A DNA stretch of 64,000 nt from Nostocoides jenkinsii Ben 74 (GCF_001046875.1 NZ_HF571038.1:1713427-1777426), one strand, 5' to 3'. Counted from the stretch's first letter, positions 36,931-46,692 are shown. Numbers and translations: made by a program. Notes: generated by a model from the sequence alone, not told the origin.

Positions 36931-38450
36931 GCCCCAACCTCCTGACCAGCACCCTCGGCGGCCCCGCGATTGGCCTCGCCCCATGCCCCGGTCGCGCGCA
37001 TCAGCGCGATCGTCGGCAGCACGGCCAGCAGGACGAGCAGGAGCGCGTAGGGCGCGGCGGCGGCATACGCCCCAACTCCCGTGTGACTCCACAGCCGGGT
37101 GGCCAGCGTGTCGGCTCCAGTCGGCCGCAGGAGCAAGGTCGCGGGGAGTTCCTTCATCGCGGTGAGGAGCACGAGGGCGGCTCCCGCGCCGATGCCGGGG
37201 GCCGCGAGCGGCAGCGTGACGCGCCGCAAGACCTCGCTGGGTCGCGCCCCGAGCGAGCGCGCAACCTCCTCGATCCGTGGCGAGCTGAGCGCCACCGAGG
37301 CGCGCACGGAGGCGACGGCGGCGGGGAGGAAGAGCACGACATAGGCCAGCACCAACAGCGGGGTGCGCTGATAAAGGCCCGGGAGCACCCGGATGCCGAG
37401 GAAGACGATGGCGAGGCCGACGACCAGACCGGGCAGAGCGTGGGCGGCCCAGATCGCCTGTTCCACACCGGTCGCGAGGCGTCCGCGATGCCGGGCCGCG
37501 AGGACCCCGACCGGGATGGCGGCGATGGTGGCCGCCACGGCGCCTAGGCCCGCGAACCAGGCAGTCGCGCCGAGGGCGGGCAGCAAACGATCCCATTCGA
37601 GACCGCTCGAGAGGCCGGTCGCGAACCAGAAGAGCAGTGCGGTCAGCGGCACTAGGAGCGCGAGCCCGAGCACGGCATATGCCGCGAGACTCGCAGCAAT
37701 CCTGGCGCGCCCCAACGGAAGTCGAGCCGGTGGGCGGGCGCTGCCCCCTCCGACGCTAGCGACCTCACGACGCCGCGCCAGTCGCTCACCCACCGCCAAC
37801 AGCACCGTGATGAGGACCAGCAAGAGCCCGAGCACGGCCGCCGGGGTGCGATCGAAGCTGGCGCTATAGGAAGTGTGGATGACGCGGGTGAAGACGTCAT
37901 AGCGCAGGATCGAAACGGCGCCGAAATCGCTGAGTGCATAGAGCGCGACGAGCAATCCGCCCGCCGACGCCGCGGGGATGACGCGCGGCAGCGTCACCGC
38001 GCGCAGGGCCGACCAGGGGCCGCGTCCGAGGGTCCGCGCAACCTCCTCCGCGCCGCCATCACTCTGGCGCAGCACCGCGAGCACGGGCAGGTAGACGAAG
38101 GGATAGCAGCACAGCGTCAAGACCAGCACCGCGCCGCGGAAGCCGGACATTCCGGGCAGCCAGGAGATCCACGCGAAGGCGGCGACATAACTCGGGACCG
38201 CGAGCGGTAGGGGCGCCACCGCCGCGAGCAGGCGACGCCCCGGCACATCGGTGCGCGCGACCAGAACCGCCAGTCCGACACCGATGACGACACATCCGGC
38301 GGTGACGGTCGCGGCGAAGGCGAGGCTGCGCCCGATGAGCGCAAAAGTCCGCTCTCGCAACAGGATTGCCGCTACCTGACCGCCACCGGCCTCACTCGCG
38401 CGGATGACGAGATAGACCAAGGGAATCAGGGCAAGCGCGGCGACGCCCAC
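36927..38450 (-). CDS. Iron(III) ABC transporter permease (FbpB/ThiP-like, fused double permease)
   Basis: At least 507 residues with about 12 transmembrane helices in two duplicated permease halves. EAA-type loops are seen at GGAEEVARTLGRGPWSALRAV (in part) and RIEEVARSLGARPSEVLRRV. The start shown is GTG 38450, but the same frame runs upstream to CTG 38534, which overlaps the binding-protein stop (CTGA), has GAGGTGGG at good spacing, and adds a basic N-terminus plus the beginning of helix 1. That longer start is likely but uses a rare codon. Confidence 0.9.
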   Translation of the reverse strand: MGVAALALIPLVYLVIRASEAGGGQVAAILLRERTFALIGRSLAFAATVTAGCVVIGVGLAVLVARTDVPGRRLLAAVAPLPLAVPSYVAAFAWISWLPGMSGFRGAVLVLTLCCYPFVYLPVLAVLRQSDGGAEEVARTLGRGPWSALRAVTLPRVIPAASAGGLLVALYALSDFGAVSILRYDVFTRVIHTSYSASFDRTPAAVLGLLLVLITVLLAVGERLARRREVASVGGGSARPPARLPLGRARIAASLAAYAVLGLALLVPLTALLFWFATGLSSGLEWDRLLPALGATAWFAGLGAVAATIAAIPVGVLAARHRGRLATGVEQAIWAAHALPGLVVGLAIVFLGIRVLPGLYQRTPLLVLAYVVLFLPAAVASVRASVALSSPRIEEVARSLGARPSEVLRRVTLPLAAPGIGAGAALVLLTAMKELPATLLLRPTGADTLATRLWSHTGVGAYAAAAPYALLLVLLAVLPTIALMRATGAWGEANRGAAEGAGQEVGA

Positions 38451-38530
38451 CGCCGGCAGGGTCAGCTGCCAGGGTGGGCCCGCCGTATGCCGTCGCGCCC
38501 GGACGCGGGGACGCTCGGCCGTCCTGGTGC

Positions 38531-39604
38531 TCAGGTCAGGCCCACCTCGTCGAGCATGCCCAGGGTCACCTCGAGACTGTCGAGCTGGCCGAGATCGATG
38601 CCGGCACTGGTCAAGGAAGCGAGATCCGGCAGGTCATGCTTGTCGGTCGTGACGCCGGTTAAGACGGGATATTCCGCGGTCTCGTCGGCGAAGTATTGCT
38701 GCGCTGGCTTGGACGTCAGATAGGCCACGACCTTGGCGGCCGCGTCCTGCGTGTCGCTGGACTTCAGCACACCCACGCCCGCGACATTGATCAGGGCGCC
38801 CGGGTCGTCCGCGTTGAGGAATCGGATCTTGGCGTTGACTGCATCCGCGCCCTTCTCGGCGACCAGCTCGTGCCAGTAGTAATGGTTGATGAGCCCGAGG
38901 GATACATCGCCGGAGTCGACCGCCGCGAGCACCGCGCCATTCTTTTCATACGCCTGGGGCGAGTTGGCCTTGAACTTCGTCAGCCAGTCCTTGGCACCGG
39001 CCTCGCCCTTGGTGACACGCAGGGCGGTGACGAAGGAGTGGAAGCTCGCGTTGGTCGGGGCGAAGCCGATCTTGCCCTTGTACTTCGGGTCGAGGATCGC
39101 GTCGATGCTGGTAAAGGTCTCCGCCTCCGGCGCGCTCGCCGGGTCATAGGCGACGACGCGGGCGCGGGCGGAGGTGGCGACCCAGGCACCGTTCGCGTCC
39201 GCATACCCCTTCAGGACCGCGCCGGTGGTGGACGAATCGAGGGTGCGCAGGCGGCCGGCCTTGGCGAGCGCGCCGAGCGCCCCGGCGTCCTGGCTGAAGA
39301 AGACATCTGCCGGGCTGCGGTCGCCCTCTTCGAGCAGCTGCGCGGCCAGGGCGCTCGAATCGCCATAGCGCACATCGATTTTGGTGCCAGTGGCCGACTC
39401 AACCTGGCTCAGCAGCGGCCCGACGAGGGCCTCATTGCGCCCTGAGTAGATCGTCACCATTTGCTGGGCAGCGGCCGTCGAGCCGTTGGAGGTGGTGGTG
39501 GAGCCGGTCGAGCCGGTGCTCGATTCTGTCGTGGAGTTCCCGCAGGCGGAGAGCAGCAGGGAACCGGCGAGGACAGCGGTGGCAGTGGACGTCTTGCGCA
39601 TCAT
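38531..39604 (-). CDS. Iron(III) ABC transporter substrate-binding lipoprotein
   Basis: 357 residues. Lipoprotein signal peptide with lipobox LSAC at Cys21, then a Ser/Thr-rich linker. The mature domain begins VTIYSGRNEALVGPLL and continues DVRYGDSSALAAQLLEEGD and PADVFFSQDAGALGAL, all typical of FbpA/FutA-type ferric-binding proteins, where Tyr residues ligate Fe. An IdeR/DtxR-type iron box lies 44 bases upstream, so the operon should be induced when iron is low. Confidence 0.93.
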   Translation of the reverse strand: MMRKTSTATAVLAGSLLLSACGNSTTESSTGSTGSTTTSNGSTAAAQQMVTIYSGRNEALVGPLLSQVESATGTKIDVRYGDSSALAAQLLEEGDRSPADVFFSQDAGALGALAKAGRLRTLDSSTTGAVLKGYADANGAWVATSARARVVAYDPASAPEAETFTSIDAILDPKYKGKIGFAPTNASFHSFVTALRVTKGEAGAKDWLTKFKANSPQAYEKNGAVLAAVDSGDVSLGLINHYYWHELVAEKGADAVNAKIRFLNADDPGALINVAGVGVLKSSDTQDAAAKVVAYLTSKPAQQYFADETAEYPVLTGVTTDKHDLPDLASLTSAGIDLGQLDSLEVTLGMLDEVGLT

Positions 39605-39647
39605 GGGAGGAACCTTCCGAGCGGGGGAACGACTCGGACAACCATAG

Positions 39648-39666
39648 TTAGGTAAGGCTTACCTAA
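39648..39666. promoter_or_regulatory. Iron box (IdeR/DtxR operator)
   Basis: TTAGGTAAGGCTTACCTAA is a perfect 19-bp palindrome (9-bp arms around a central G) close to the IdeR/DtxR consensus. It lies upstream of the ferric-binding lipoprotein and controls the transporter (established for this site class; binding here is inferred). Confidence 0.9.
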
Positions 39667-39716
39667 TCAAATCGCCTGTCCACGCCGTGACGGAGAGCAC
39701 TTTCTCGTGTCGCGAT

Positions 39717-40750
39717 CTAGGGCAGCCGACGACCGGCGAGGAGTGCCACGGCATAGGTCGAGGGCACCCGATCACCGTCCACGAAGGCGATCAGCCGTTG
39801 CCGCGCTTCCTCCACGAGATCCAGGTGATGACGAGGCAGCTTCTCCCGCAGCATGATTCGCACCTCGCCCGCCGGGTCCTGCGACCAGCCGCCGACAATC
39901 CGGCCGTCGACCCAGACCGTCGGCACGGCATTGCCGACGCTGTCGAAGAGGTATGCCGTGTGGTCTGTGTGAGTGCGGCGCGCACGGCGGTCTTGGTCGC
40001 GCCGAACCACCAGACGATGTCTTCCTCAGTGCCTGGCCCGAAGGTGCGCAGCCACCGACCCACCAGCAGGGCGTATGCCGCCCGCGCGTCCGGCAGCTCC
40101 GGCTCGGCACCGAGCCAGTGCCGCATCGTGGTCCAGGTCGGTTTCGAGGTGCGCCAATGCGTGGCATTCGCGCCGCGCGTCACCCGGCCCTGGACCGCCA
40201 GAACGCCGAGCACGCGGGGTCCGATGGCGACATTCTGCCCCCATTTCGTGCCGATAGTCACGGGGACGGTTCCGGCGATCCGCGGCAGCGCAGCCCGCAC
40301 GTCAGCCGTTGTGAGAACCTACGCGTCCAGCAGCTCGAGGACCTCGGATTCCGCTGCAGCAAGCCACTTTTCGCCATCCTCGACCAAGCCGGCGGCGACC
40401 AGTTCCTTGGCCAGCCGCCGGCGCTCCGGGCCCGCGACCCGCTGCCCCGGGCCCGCGATCACCGCGGGCAGCAGGGCACGATCGACGGCGAAGAGCGTGC
40501 GCCGCATACTCAATTGCTTGACCAGCGAGCGGTCCTGGTTCAGCGCGGCATCGACGTCCTCGACGCTCAGGCCGCGGGTGCGCGCGTGGATCGCCAGGTG
40601 CACGGATGGCAGCTCGGTGGCGTGCCAGGCCGTCATACCCGCCGTCGCGGACGCGATGCTGGAGAAGGCGCAGCCGGGGCCGAGTCCGTGCCGGACAGCC
40701 AGGCGGGCTCGGCCTTCCGCGTCCGAGATCTCCCGGACTGGCGCGGGCAT
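39717..40750 (-). pseudogene. Broken winged-helix (HTH_42/AlkZ-like) gene
   Basis: Three pieces of one family protein lie in order. The first (40319-40750, LAVRHGLGPGCAFSS, LSMRRTLFAVDRALLP) ends at an in-frame TAG at 40319-40321. The same frame resumes to RTFGPGTEEDIVWWFGATKT near 40000, then the reading shifts, and the last piece (HTAYLFDSVGNAVPTVWVDG) continues in another frame to 39717. About 60 family residues between the last two pieces are missing. So one nonsense codon plus a deletion with frameshift. Its ATG overlaps the epimerase stop (TGATG). The intact family includes DNA glycosylases of the AlkZ type. Confidence 0.85.
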
Positions 40751-41742
40751 CAGCGCACCCGGGCGACCAACTGGTCAAAGTAGGCATCAAGGTCGTGGTC
40801 GACCTCCGGCGTGTGCTCACGACGCCACCGAATGATCTCGCGGGCACCCTGAGCCAAGGTCGTTCGCGCGTGCCAGCCCGGTGCAAACGAGCGGGCCTTG
40901 GTGTTGTCGAAGAGCATCGAGTTCGCCATATCGCCGAGCAGTGGGCCCGTCAGGTCGGGGCGGGCCGCGCACAGCGTGTCCGAGGCGACGTGCACCAAGT
41001 CGGCGCCGACCCCCGCGACGTCCGCGAGCGTGGTCACGATCGCATTCAGCGGCAGAGCGTCGTCCCGGGTGAGGTGCACTGCTTCCCCGTATGCCGCGGG
41101 GTTGCCCAGCAGGGGCACGAACCCCCGCGCGACGTCGCGGGCGTGGGTGACGGTCCACAGCGATGTCCCGTCGCCGGGGACCACCACCGGGGCACCGCGC
41201 AGGAGCCGCTCGGCCGTAGTCCAGCCACCGAAGAGCGGCGGGGAGGTCTCGTCATACGTGTGGGAGGGCCGCACGATCGTCATCGGCAGCCCCTCGTCGC
41301 GGTAGCGGCGGACCAGCAGGTCCTCGCAGGCGATCTTGTTGCGCGAGTAGTCCCACATCGGGTTGCGCAGCGGCGTCGACTCGGTCACCGGTAGGCGGGC
41401 CGGCGGGGTCTGATACGCCGAGGCCGAGGAGATGAAGACGTAGTGCCCGACGCGGCCGCGGACCTGCTCCAGCGACTGCGCGACGTTGTCCGGATGGAAG
41501 GCGAGGAAATCGGCCACGACGTCGAAGCGCCGCTCCCCCAGCGCGTGCGCGACGGCCCCAGAGTCCCGGACGTCGGCCTGGAGCAGCTCGATACCCTCCG
41601 GCAACATCCGGCTCCGAGTCTGGCCACGATTGAGCACGCTGACCCGGTGCCCGGCGGCAACAGCCTCGCGGACACACGCCGCACTGATCACTCCGCTGCC
41701 GCCATAGAACAGGATCGACAGTGCCGCGCCGGGATCAACCAT
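40750..41742 (-). CDS. NAD-dependent epimerase/dehydratase (extended SDR)
   Basis: 330 residues. Rossmann start ILFYGGSGVISAACVREAV near 10-28 has glycines in a G-G-x-G variant, followed by VLNRGQ; FISSASAYQT holds the catalytic Ser/Thr region and YSRNK the Tyr-x3-Lys pair. It resembles atypical extended SDRs acting on nucleotide sugars or mRNA-binding CSP41-like proteins. The substrate is unknown. Start GTG or ATG near 41742; its stop overlaps the broken winged-helix gene. Confidence 0.85.
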   Translation of the reverse strand: MVDPGAALSILFYGGSGVISAACVREAVAAGHRVSVLNRGQTRSRMLPEGIELLQADVRDSGAVAHALGERRFDVVADFLAFHPDNVAQSLEQVRGRVGHYVFISSASAYQTPPARLPVTESTPLRNPMWDYSRNKIACEDLLVRRYRDEGLPMTIVRPSHTYDETSPPLFGGWTTAERLLRGAPVVVPGDGTSLWTVTHARDVARGFVPLLGNPAAYGEAVHLTRDDALPLNAIVTTLADVAGVGADLVHVASDTLCAARPDLTGPLLGDMANSMLFDNTKARSFAPGWHARTTLAQGAREIIRWRREHTPEVDHDLDAYFDQLVARVR

Positions 41743-41779
41743 GAGGGTGGACGCTACCTCGCGACTCGGCAGACAACGA

Positions 41780-41816
41780 CGAGGCCCCCGTCACCTTGTG
41801 GGTGACAGGGGCCTCG
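41780..41816 (-). terminator. rpsT terminator hairpin
   Basis: CGAGGCCCCCGTCACC (41780-41795) pairs with GGTGACAGGGGCCTCG (41801-41816) over 16 positions with one mismatch and a 5-base loop, directly downstream of rpsT. Confidence 0.8.
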
Positions 41817-41834
41817 TGCCGGAATCGGGACGCC

Positions 41835-42095
41835 TCAGAGAGAGGCAGCCTTCTTCGCCATGGCCGACTTCTTGTTGGCGGCCTGGTTGGCGTGAATCAC
41901 GCCCTTGCTCACGGCCTTGTCGAGCTTCTTCGACGCCGTCTGCAGGGCGGACTTCGCCGCCTCCGCGTCGCCAGACGCAACGGCCTCGCGGAACTTGCGG
42001 ACCCAGGTCCGCAGCTCGCTCTTGACGGCCTTGTTGCGCTCGGTGCGGGTGCGGTTGGTCTTGATCCGCTTGATCTGGGACTTGATGTTCGCCAC
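41835..42095 (-). CDS. rpsT: 30S ribosomal protein S20
   Basis: 86 residues, highly basic. The start is GTG 42095 ([20 protein letters not shown] in part), the normal S20 N-terminus; the longer frame upstream is not conserved. The C-terminus [16 protein letters not shown] is also typical. It is followed by a strong hairpin terminator. It stands between holA and lepA, the usual order, though separated from lepA by the accessory insert. Confidence 0.96.
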   Translation of the reverse strand: MANIKSQIKRIKTNRTRTERNKAVKSELRTWVRKFREAVASGDAEAAKSALQTASKKLDKAVSKGVIHANQAANKKSAMAKKAASL

Positions 42096-42354
42096 AGGTG
42101 ATCTTTCTAGAGGTTGGTCGGTATGCCGTTGAGGGCGGCAGGTCGTCTCGGGACAGGCGTGGGGGTACCTTGCGTGAGCCGACCTGGGTGGTGCTGCGAT
42201 GCGCGCACGACCATGCGCGCACGCAAGCGTCAAGCCTACCGGCACGGGCGGCTCCCCACGAAATCCGGCACGCCTCCCTGGCTTATGCCGCGTGGCCCCG
42301 TCCCGATCCCGTGCCTCCTCGCCGTGCCTCCTCGTATGCCGTGCCTTCCCTCCG
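42096..42354. other. Intergenic gap between holA and rpsT
   Basis: 259 bases with no supported gene. It would hold the rpsT promoter. It contains two copies of the octamer GTATGCCG (42121-42128 and 42334-42341) and short Pro/Arg-codon-like C-rich repeats. No tRNA or clear hairpin was seen. Confidence 0.6.
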
Positions 42355-43332
42355 TCAGCCCCCGTGCTCGGCGGCGATGGTCAAGATGGCGCGCTCCACG
42401 GCATACACCGGATCGCGGCCCCCACCCTTGACGTCGAAGTCGGCCGCGGCAACGGCTTGGATGCACCGGCCGAGGGCCGCGCCGTCCCAGCCCCCGAGGG
42501 CACGGCGGGCACGGTCGACCTGCCAAGGGGCCATCCCCAGCTCGCGGGCGAGGTCGGCCGAGCGGCCCCGGCCGGCGGCGCCGACTTTGACCAGCTGGCG
42601 CAGTTGTCCGGCGAGAACGGCGACGATCGGGACCGGGTCGAGGCCGGTGGCGATGGCGTGTCGAAGGAGACGGAGGGCCTCGCCAGCGTCGCCGGCGATG
42701 GCGGCGTCGGCGACCCGGAAGCCGGTGGCCTCCACCTTGCCACCGTGGTAGGTCAGCACGGCCCGGTCGTCGATGGTTCCTTGGGTGTCGTCGATCAGTT
42801 GCTGGCACGCGGAGGCGAGCTCGGCGATATCGCTGCCGACCGCCTCCACGAGCGCGCGAATCGCGTCGGGGGTGGCCTTGCGACCTGCCCGCCGAAACTC
42901 GTTGGCGGTGAAGTCTTGCTTGTCGCGATCGGATTTGATGGCCGGGGCGTCGATGACCCGGGCGCGGGCGGACTTCAGCGCGTCGATGAACTTCTTGCCG
43001 CGGGCGCCGCCTTTGTGCACGACGAGCAGGGTCAGCTCCTCCCCAGCATCGGGGATGACCGCCAGCAAGTCCGACTGGAAAGCCTCATCGCCCTCGTCGC
43101 TGTCGTGGATCACCACGACCTTGGCCTCGCCGAACAGGCTAGGACTCGCCTGCATCGGCAATGTGCCAGCCTCGTAACTCAGCGCCGACACCTTGATGAC
43201 TTCGGTCTCCGGCGCGGCGTGCTTGATGTCACCGAGCACCTGGGCGACCGCGCGCTCGCTGAGCACCGACTCCGGCCCGTGGACGAGCACCAGCGGGGGC
43301 ACTCGGCTCGGGACCGCGACGGTGTCACTCAT
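42355..43332 (-). CDS. holA: DNA polymerase III subunit delta
   Basis: 325-residue clamp-loader subunit that opens the beta clamp. The N-terminus [19 protein letters not shown] replaces a P-loop, as expected, since delta does not bind [36 protein letters not shown] and the helical C-terminal domain follow, with [20 protein letters not shown] typical. Start ATG 43332. In many actinobacteria it directly follows comEC; here comEC is 17 kb away. Confidence 0.93.
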   Translation of the reverse strand: MSDTVAVPSRVPPLVLVHGPESVLSERAVAQVLGDIKHAAPETEVIKVSALSYEAGTLPMQASPSLFGEAKVVVIHDSDEGDEAFQSDLLAVIPDAGEELTLLVVHKGGARGKKFIDALKSARARVIDAPAIKSDRDKQDFTANEFRRAGRKATPDAIRALVEAVGSDIAELASACQQLIDDTQGTIDDRAVLTYHGGKVEATGFRVADAAIAGDAGEALRLLRHAIATGLDPVPIVAVLAGQLRQLVKVGAAGRGRSADLARELGMAPWQVDRARRALGGWDGAALGRCIQAVAAADFDVKGGGRDPVYAVERAILTIAAEHGG

Positions 43333-43384
43333 GGCGTCAGCCTGTCATGTCGCACCGACAGCCCACCCGATCCGGTTGCCCGCA

Positions 43385-45658
43385 TCAGTCGCCGAAACTA
43401 AACGCCTCTTGGCTGGACACTTCCAGGCCAAGCCCATCCAGCCGCGCTTGGACAACCTCGGGAGGCAGTTCCAACGACTCCGCCAGCTCCTCCAGGCTCA
43501 GCCCCATCTCGATGCCGTCGCGCAGCTCTTCGTCGTCCTGCTCCGACCAGGGATGCCCGAGCGTCACAGCCGTGCGCGCGTTGGTCGGTGCCGGCGGATC
43601 GGCGGCGACGGGCGAGGCATGAGCGGCCCCCTCCTCGTCGGCCCGCTCGCCCGCGTCACCGGCTGGATCCGGGACGGCGCCACCGAGGGTGCGCTTGGCC
43701 GGCTCGGCGACGGGCCGCGGCGGCGGCGCGTTCTGGTCGAGGCGGCTGAGGGCCTGCAGCACCAGCGCGCGATCGGTGGTCGGCCAAAACGGCGGCAGGG
43801 ACTTCTGCAGGAACCCCGCATAGCGCGCCGTCATCATCCGCGAGTCCAGGAACGCCACAACGCCGCGATCGTCGGCGCTGCGGATCAGCCGGCCGGCGCC
43901 CTGCGCCAGGCGCAGCGCCGCATGGGTCGCCGACACCGCCATGAACCCATTGCCGCCCATCCGCCCGATCGCCTCCGTCCGAGCGCTGGCCAGCGGGTCG
44001 TCCGGGCGCGGGAAGGGAATCCGGTCGATCAACACCAACTGACAACTCGAGCCGGGCACGTCGACGCCTTGCCACAGCGTGAGCGTTCCGAACAGACAGG
44101 TGGTCGGCTCGCGCGCGAACTGGCGCACCAGCGTCGGCACCTGATCCTCCCCTTGGCACAGGATCTCGATGCCGCTGTCGCCCAATCGATCTCGCATCGC
44201 CTCGGCCGCCTCGCGGGCTGCTCGCATCGAGCTGAACAACCCCAGCGTCCGCCCACCGGCCGCCCGCACCAGGGCTTCGATCTCGTCGAGCGCCGCGTCG
44301 GACAACCCGCTGCGACCGGGCGGCGGCAGGTGCGCCGCGACATACGCGATGGCCTGCCCGCGGTAGTCGAACGGGCTGCCCACATCCAGCCCCGCATACG
44401 CCGGGGCCTCGGCGCCCCGCAACCCGATGGTGCCGGCGAGCGCGTCGAAAGTTCCGCCCAACTCCAGGGTCGCCGACGTGAGCACCACGGTGCGATCGGT
44501 GAAGATCTTGTCGCGCACCAGCATCGCCACGCTCATCGGCGCCACGCTCAGGACCGGCCCGCGCCGCGGATCGACGCGACTCCACAACACGTCGAGTTCG
44601 CGCTCCTCAAGAATGCGCGCCGCGTTGTCGAAGACCTCATCCACCGCCGCGAGCGCCATCTGCCGCGCACCGTCGACGGTCTCCCCCGGCGGCGGCTTGA
44701 GCTCGCCCTGCACGGTCCGCGCCGCGTCGCGCACCGTCGCCAACGCCAACGCCAACTGCTCCGGTATGCCGTCCACCCGGCTCTCCGGGAGCCGCTCCAG
44801 GGCGGCTTCGAGAGCGGCCGCGCAGTCCTCCAGAACCTCGGCCGAGTCCACGCGGCCCGCCTTGCGGGCGGCGGCCCGCACCATACCGGCCGTGAGTTCG
44901 TCGGTGATCGTCGAGGTGACGCGGTCGACGAGTTCGTGAGCCTCGTCGATGACGAGCACCTCGTGCTCGGGCAGCATGAACCGGCCCTCGAAGGCGTCGA
45001 TGGCCATGAACGAATGATTGGTGACCACGACGTCGACGCCCTTTGCCACCTCCCGCGCGCGCTCGACGAAGCACTCGGCCACCATCGGGCAGTTGCCGCC
45101 CAGGCACTCCTCGGCACTCACGCTGACCTGGCGCCAGGCCCGCTCCGAGACACCCGGCACGAGCTCGTCGCGGTCGCCGGAGTCGGTCTGCTCCGCCCAC
45201 TCGCGCAGACGCACCACCTCGCCGCCGAGACGAGAGGAGGACGCCGCGGAGTCGCCGATCTCGAACAGCGCCGCCTCGTCCTCGTCCGGGAAGCCACCGA
45301 CCAGCTTGTGCTGGCAGACGTAGTTGCGTCGGCCCTTGACCAGGGCGAACCGCGGCCGACGGCCAAGCAGCGGCGTCAGGGCGGTCGCGAGCCTGGGCAG
45401 GTCGCGGTCGACGATCTGGCCCTGCAATGCCAGCGTCGCGGTGGCGACGATGACGGGCTTGCCGGAGTCGGCGGCGTGCAGGACCGCGGGCACGAGGTAG
45501 CCGAGCGACTTGCCCGTCCCCGTGCCGGCCTGGACCAGCAGGTGCTCTTCCTTCTCGATGGCCTCGGCCACGGCGGCGGCCATCTGCTCCTGCCCCGGAC
45601 GCGGGCTCCCCCCGAGCGCCGCGACGGCGACGGCGAGGGCTTCGGTGAGGCTCGGCAT
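43385..45658 (-). CDS. DinG/XPD-family ATP-dependent DNA helicase
   Basis: 757 residues, superfamily 2. Walker A QAGTGTGKSLGYLVP near 42-56, DEAH box VIDEAHEL, and motif VI QGAGRLIRS. Four Cys (YVC, EEC, GGNC, AEC) between motifs Ia and II would bind a 4Fe-4S cluster, as in DinG. The C-terminal tail after about 660 is low complexity and ends in a helical segment. ATG 45658 is chosen; it lies within the octamer GTATGCCG. DinG proteins resolve D- and R-loops and are often SOS-linked. Confidence 0.92.
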   Translation of the reverse strand: MPSLTEALAVAVAALGGSPRPGQEQMAAAVAEAIEKEEHLLVQAGTGTGKSLGYLVPAVLHAADSGKPVIVATATLALQGQIVDRDLPRLATALTPLLGRRPRFALVKGRRNYVCQHKLVGGFPDEDEAALFEIGDSAASSSRLGGEVVRLREWAEQTDSGDRDELVPGVSERAWRQVSVSAEECLGGNCPMVAECFVERAREVAKGVDVVVTNHSFMAIDAFEGRFMLPEHEVLVIDEAHELVDRVTSTITDELTAGMVRAAARKAGRVDSAEVLEDCAAALEAALERLPESRVDGIPEQLALALATVRDAARTVQGELKPPPGETVDGARQMALAAVDEVFDNAARILEERELDVLWSRVDPRRGPVLSVAPMSVAMLVRDKIFTDRTVVLTSATLELGGTFDALAGTIGLRGAEAPAYAGLDVGSPFDYRGQAIAYVAAHLPPPGRSGLSDAALDEIEALVRAAGGRTLGLFSSMRAAREAAEAMRDRLGDSGIEILCQGEDQVPTLVRQFAREPTTCLFGTLTLWQGVDVPGSSCQLVLIDRIPFPRPDDPLASARTEAIGRMGGNGFMAVSATHAALRLAQGAGRLIRSADDRGVVAFLDSRMMTARYAGFLQKSLPPFWPTTDRALVLQALSRLDQNAPPPRPVAEPAKRTLGGAVPDPAGDAGERADEEGAAHASPVAADPPAPTNARTAVTLGHPWSEQDDEELRDGIEMGLSLEELAESLELPPEVVQARLDGLGLEVSSQEAFSFGD

Positions 45659-45699
45659 ACGGGCAACTGTATGTCGCACCCCCGACATCACCCGGCCGG

Positions 45700-45708
45700 T
45701 TATCCACA
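45700..45708 (+). promoter_or_regulatory. Perfect DnaA-box match
   Basis: TTATCCACA matches the DnaA 9-mer exactly, between the divergent helicase and hydrolase genes. A single copy does not indicate an origin; it may be a regulatory DnaA site or chance. Confidence 0.35.
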
Positions 45709-45770
45709 GGTGATCTTGGTCGCCCCGCGCTGCCGCCGGGAGCGCCGGTGTGGATGGTTTGATGGGCGGT

Positions 45771-46664
45771 ATGCCTGAAGCGGACGTCAACGGAATACGG
45801 ATTCACTTTGAGGAGCGCGGCGAAGGTGAACCCATGCTGCTCGTCATGGGCCTCGCGACGCAGCTCATCGCCTGGCCCCCGGCGCTGCTCGACGCGCTGG
45901 TCGACCATGGCTTCCGGATCATCCGCTTCGACAATCGCGACATCGGCCTGTCCTCGAAGATGGACGACGCCGTGCCCCAGCGCAAGGACGTCCTGCGCAG
46001 TCTGGCCGGACGTCGCCTGGCCAAGAGCGAATACCTGTTGGGCGACATGGCGGACGACGCCGTCGGGCTCTTGGACCACCTCGGCATCGAGTCTGCCCAC
46101 GTCGTGGGCGTCTCGATGGGCGGCATGATCTCGCAGGAGCTCGCCATCGACTACCCGACGCGGGTCCGCTCGCTCTGCTCGATCATGTCCAATACGGGCA
46201 ACAAGCGGCAGGGCCGCCCGGCGACGTCGATGTATCCCGAACTGCGCCGCACGATGATGCAGCCGCGACCGACGGACCGCGAGGGCGCGATCGCCGCGGG
46301 GCTGGACGCGTGGCGACAGATCTCCGGGCCGATGTTCGACGAGGCCGAGGTGCGGGGCATGATCGAGGAGGCCATCAGCCGCGACCCGGACCCGTATGGC
46401 CGGATCCGTCAACTCATCGCGATCAACGCGAGCCCGGACCGGACCGCCCGCCTGCGCGACCTGCGCATGCCGACCCTGGTGATCCACGGACTGCTCGATC
46501 GCCTCGTCTCACCCAGCGGTGGTATGGCTACCGCAAGGGCCGTTCCCGGCTCTCGCCTGCTGATGTTCCCCGACATGGCCCACGACCTGCCGCGCAACCG
46601 CATCGGCGAGATCGCGGACGCGATCGCCCAGAACGCCGCCCGCGCCTCGGTCCCGGTCGCCTAG
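45771..46664 (+). CDS. Alpha/beta-hydrolase
   Basis: 297 residues. The nucleophile elbow is GVSMGGMIS near 99-107, with oxyanion region MGLATQLIAWP. The acid lies near HGLLDRLVSP and the base is His in DMAHDLPR near 271. RFDNRDIGLSSKMD is typical of a subgroup often annotated as 3-oxoadipate enol-lactonase-like or aclacinomycin methylesterase-like. ATG 45771 fits the family start; an ATG at 45750 gives seven extra residues. The substrate is unknown. Confidence 0.87.
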   Translation: MPEADVNGIRIHFEERGEGEPMLLVMGLATQLIAWPPALLDALVDHGFRIIRFDNRDIGLSSKMDDAVPQRKDVLRSLAGRRLAKSEYLLGDMADDAVGLLDHLGIESAHVVGVSMGGMISQELAIDYPTRVRSLCSIMSNTGNKRQGRPATSMYPELRRTMMQPRPTDREGAIAAGLDAWRQISGPMFDEAEVRGMIEEAISRDPDPYGRIRQLIAINASPDRTARLRDLRMPTLVIHGLLDRLVSPSGGMATARAVPGSRLLMFPDMAHDLPRNRIGEIADAIAQNAARASVPVA

Positions 46665-46692
46665 TCGCGCGGCCGGGCCGGCCGCTCGAAGG

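Noticed and set aside
35896..37596. 566-residue ABC ATPase start at 37596
   Set aside because: The added N-terminus is the permease read in another frame; GTG 36930 overlaps the permease stop and starts the normal domain.
39791..40300. A separate gene for the middle fragment of the winged-helix family
   Set aside because: It is in the same frame as the first fragment, separated only by one TAG, and its C-terminal third is out-of-frame noise; it is part of one pseudogene.
45700..45708. Replication origin
   Set aside because: Only one DnaA box, no dnaA/dnaN/gyrB neighbourhood and no AT-rich unwinding element.
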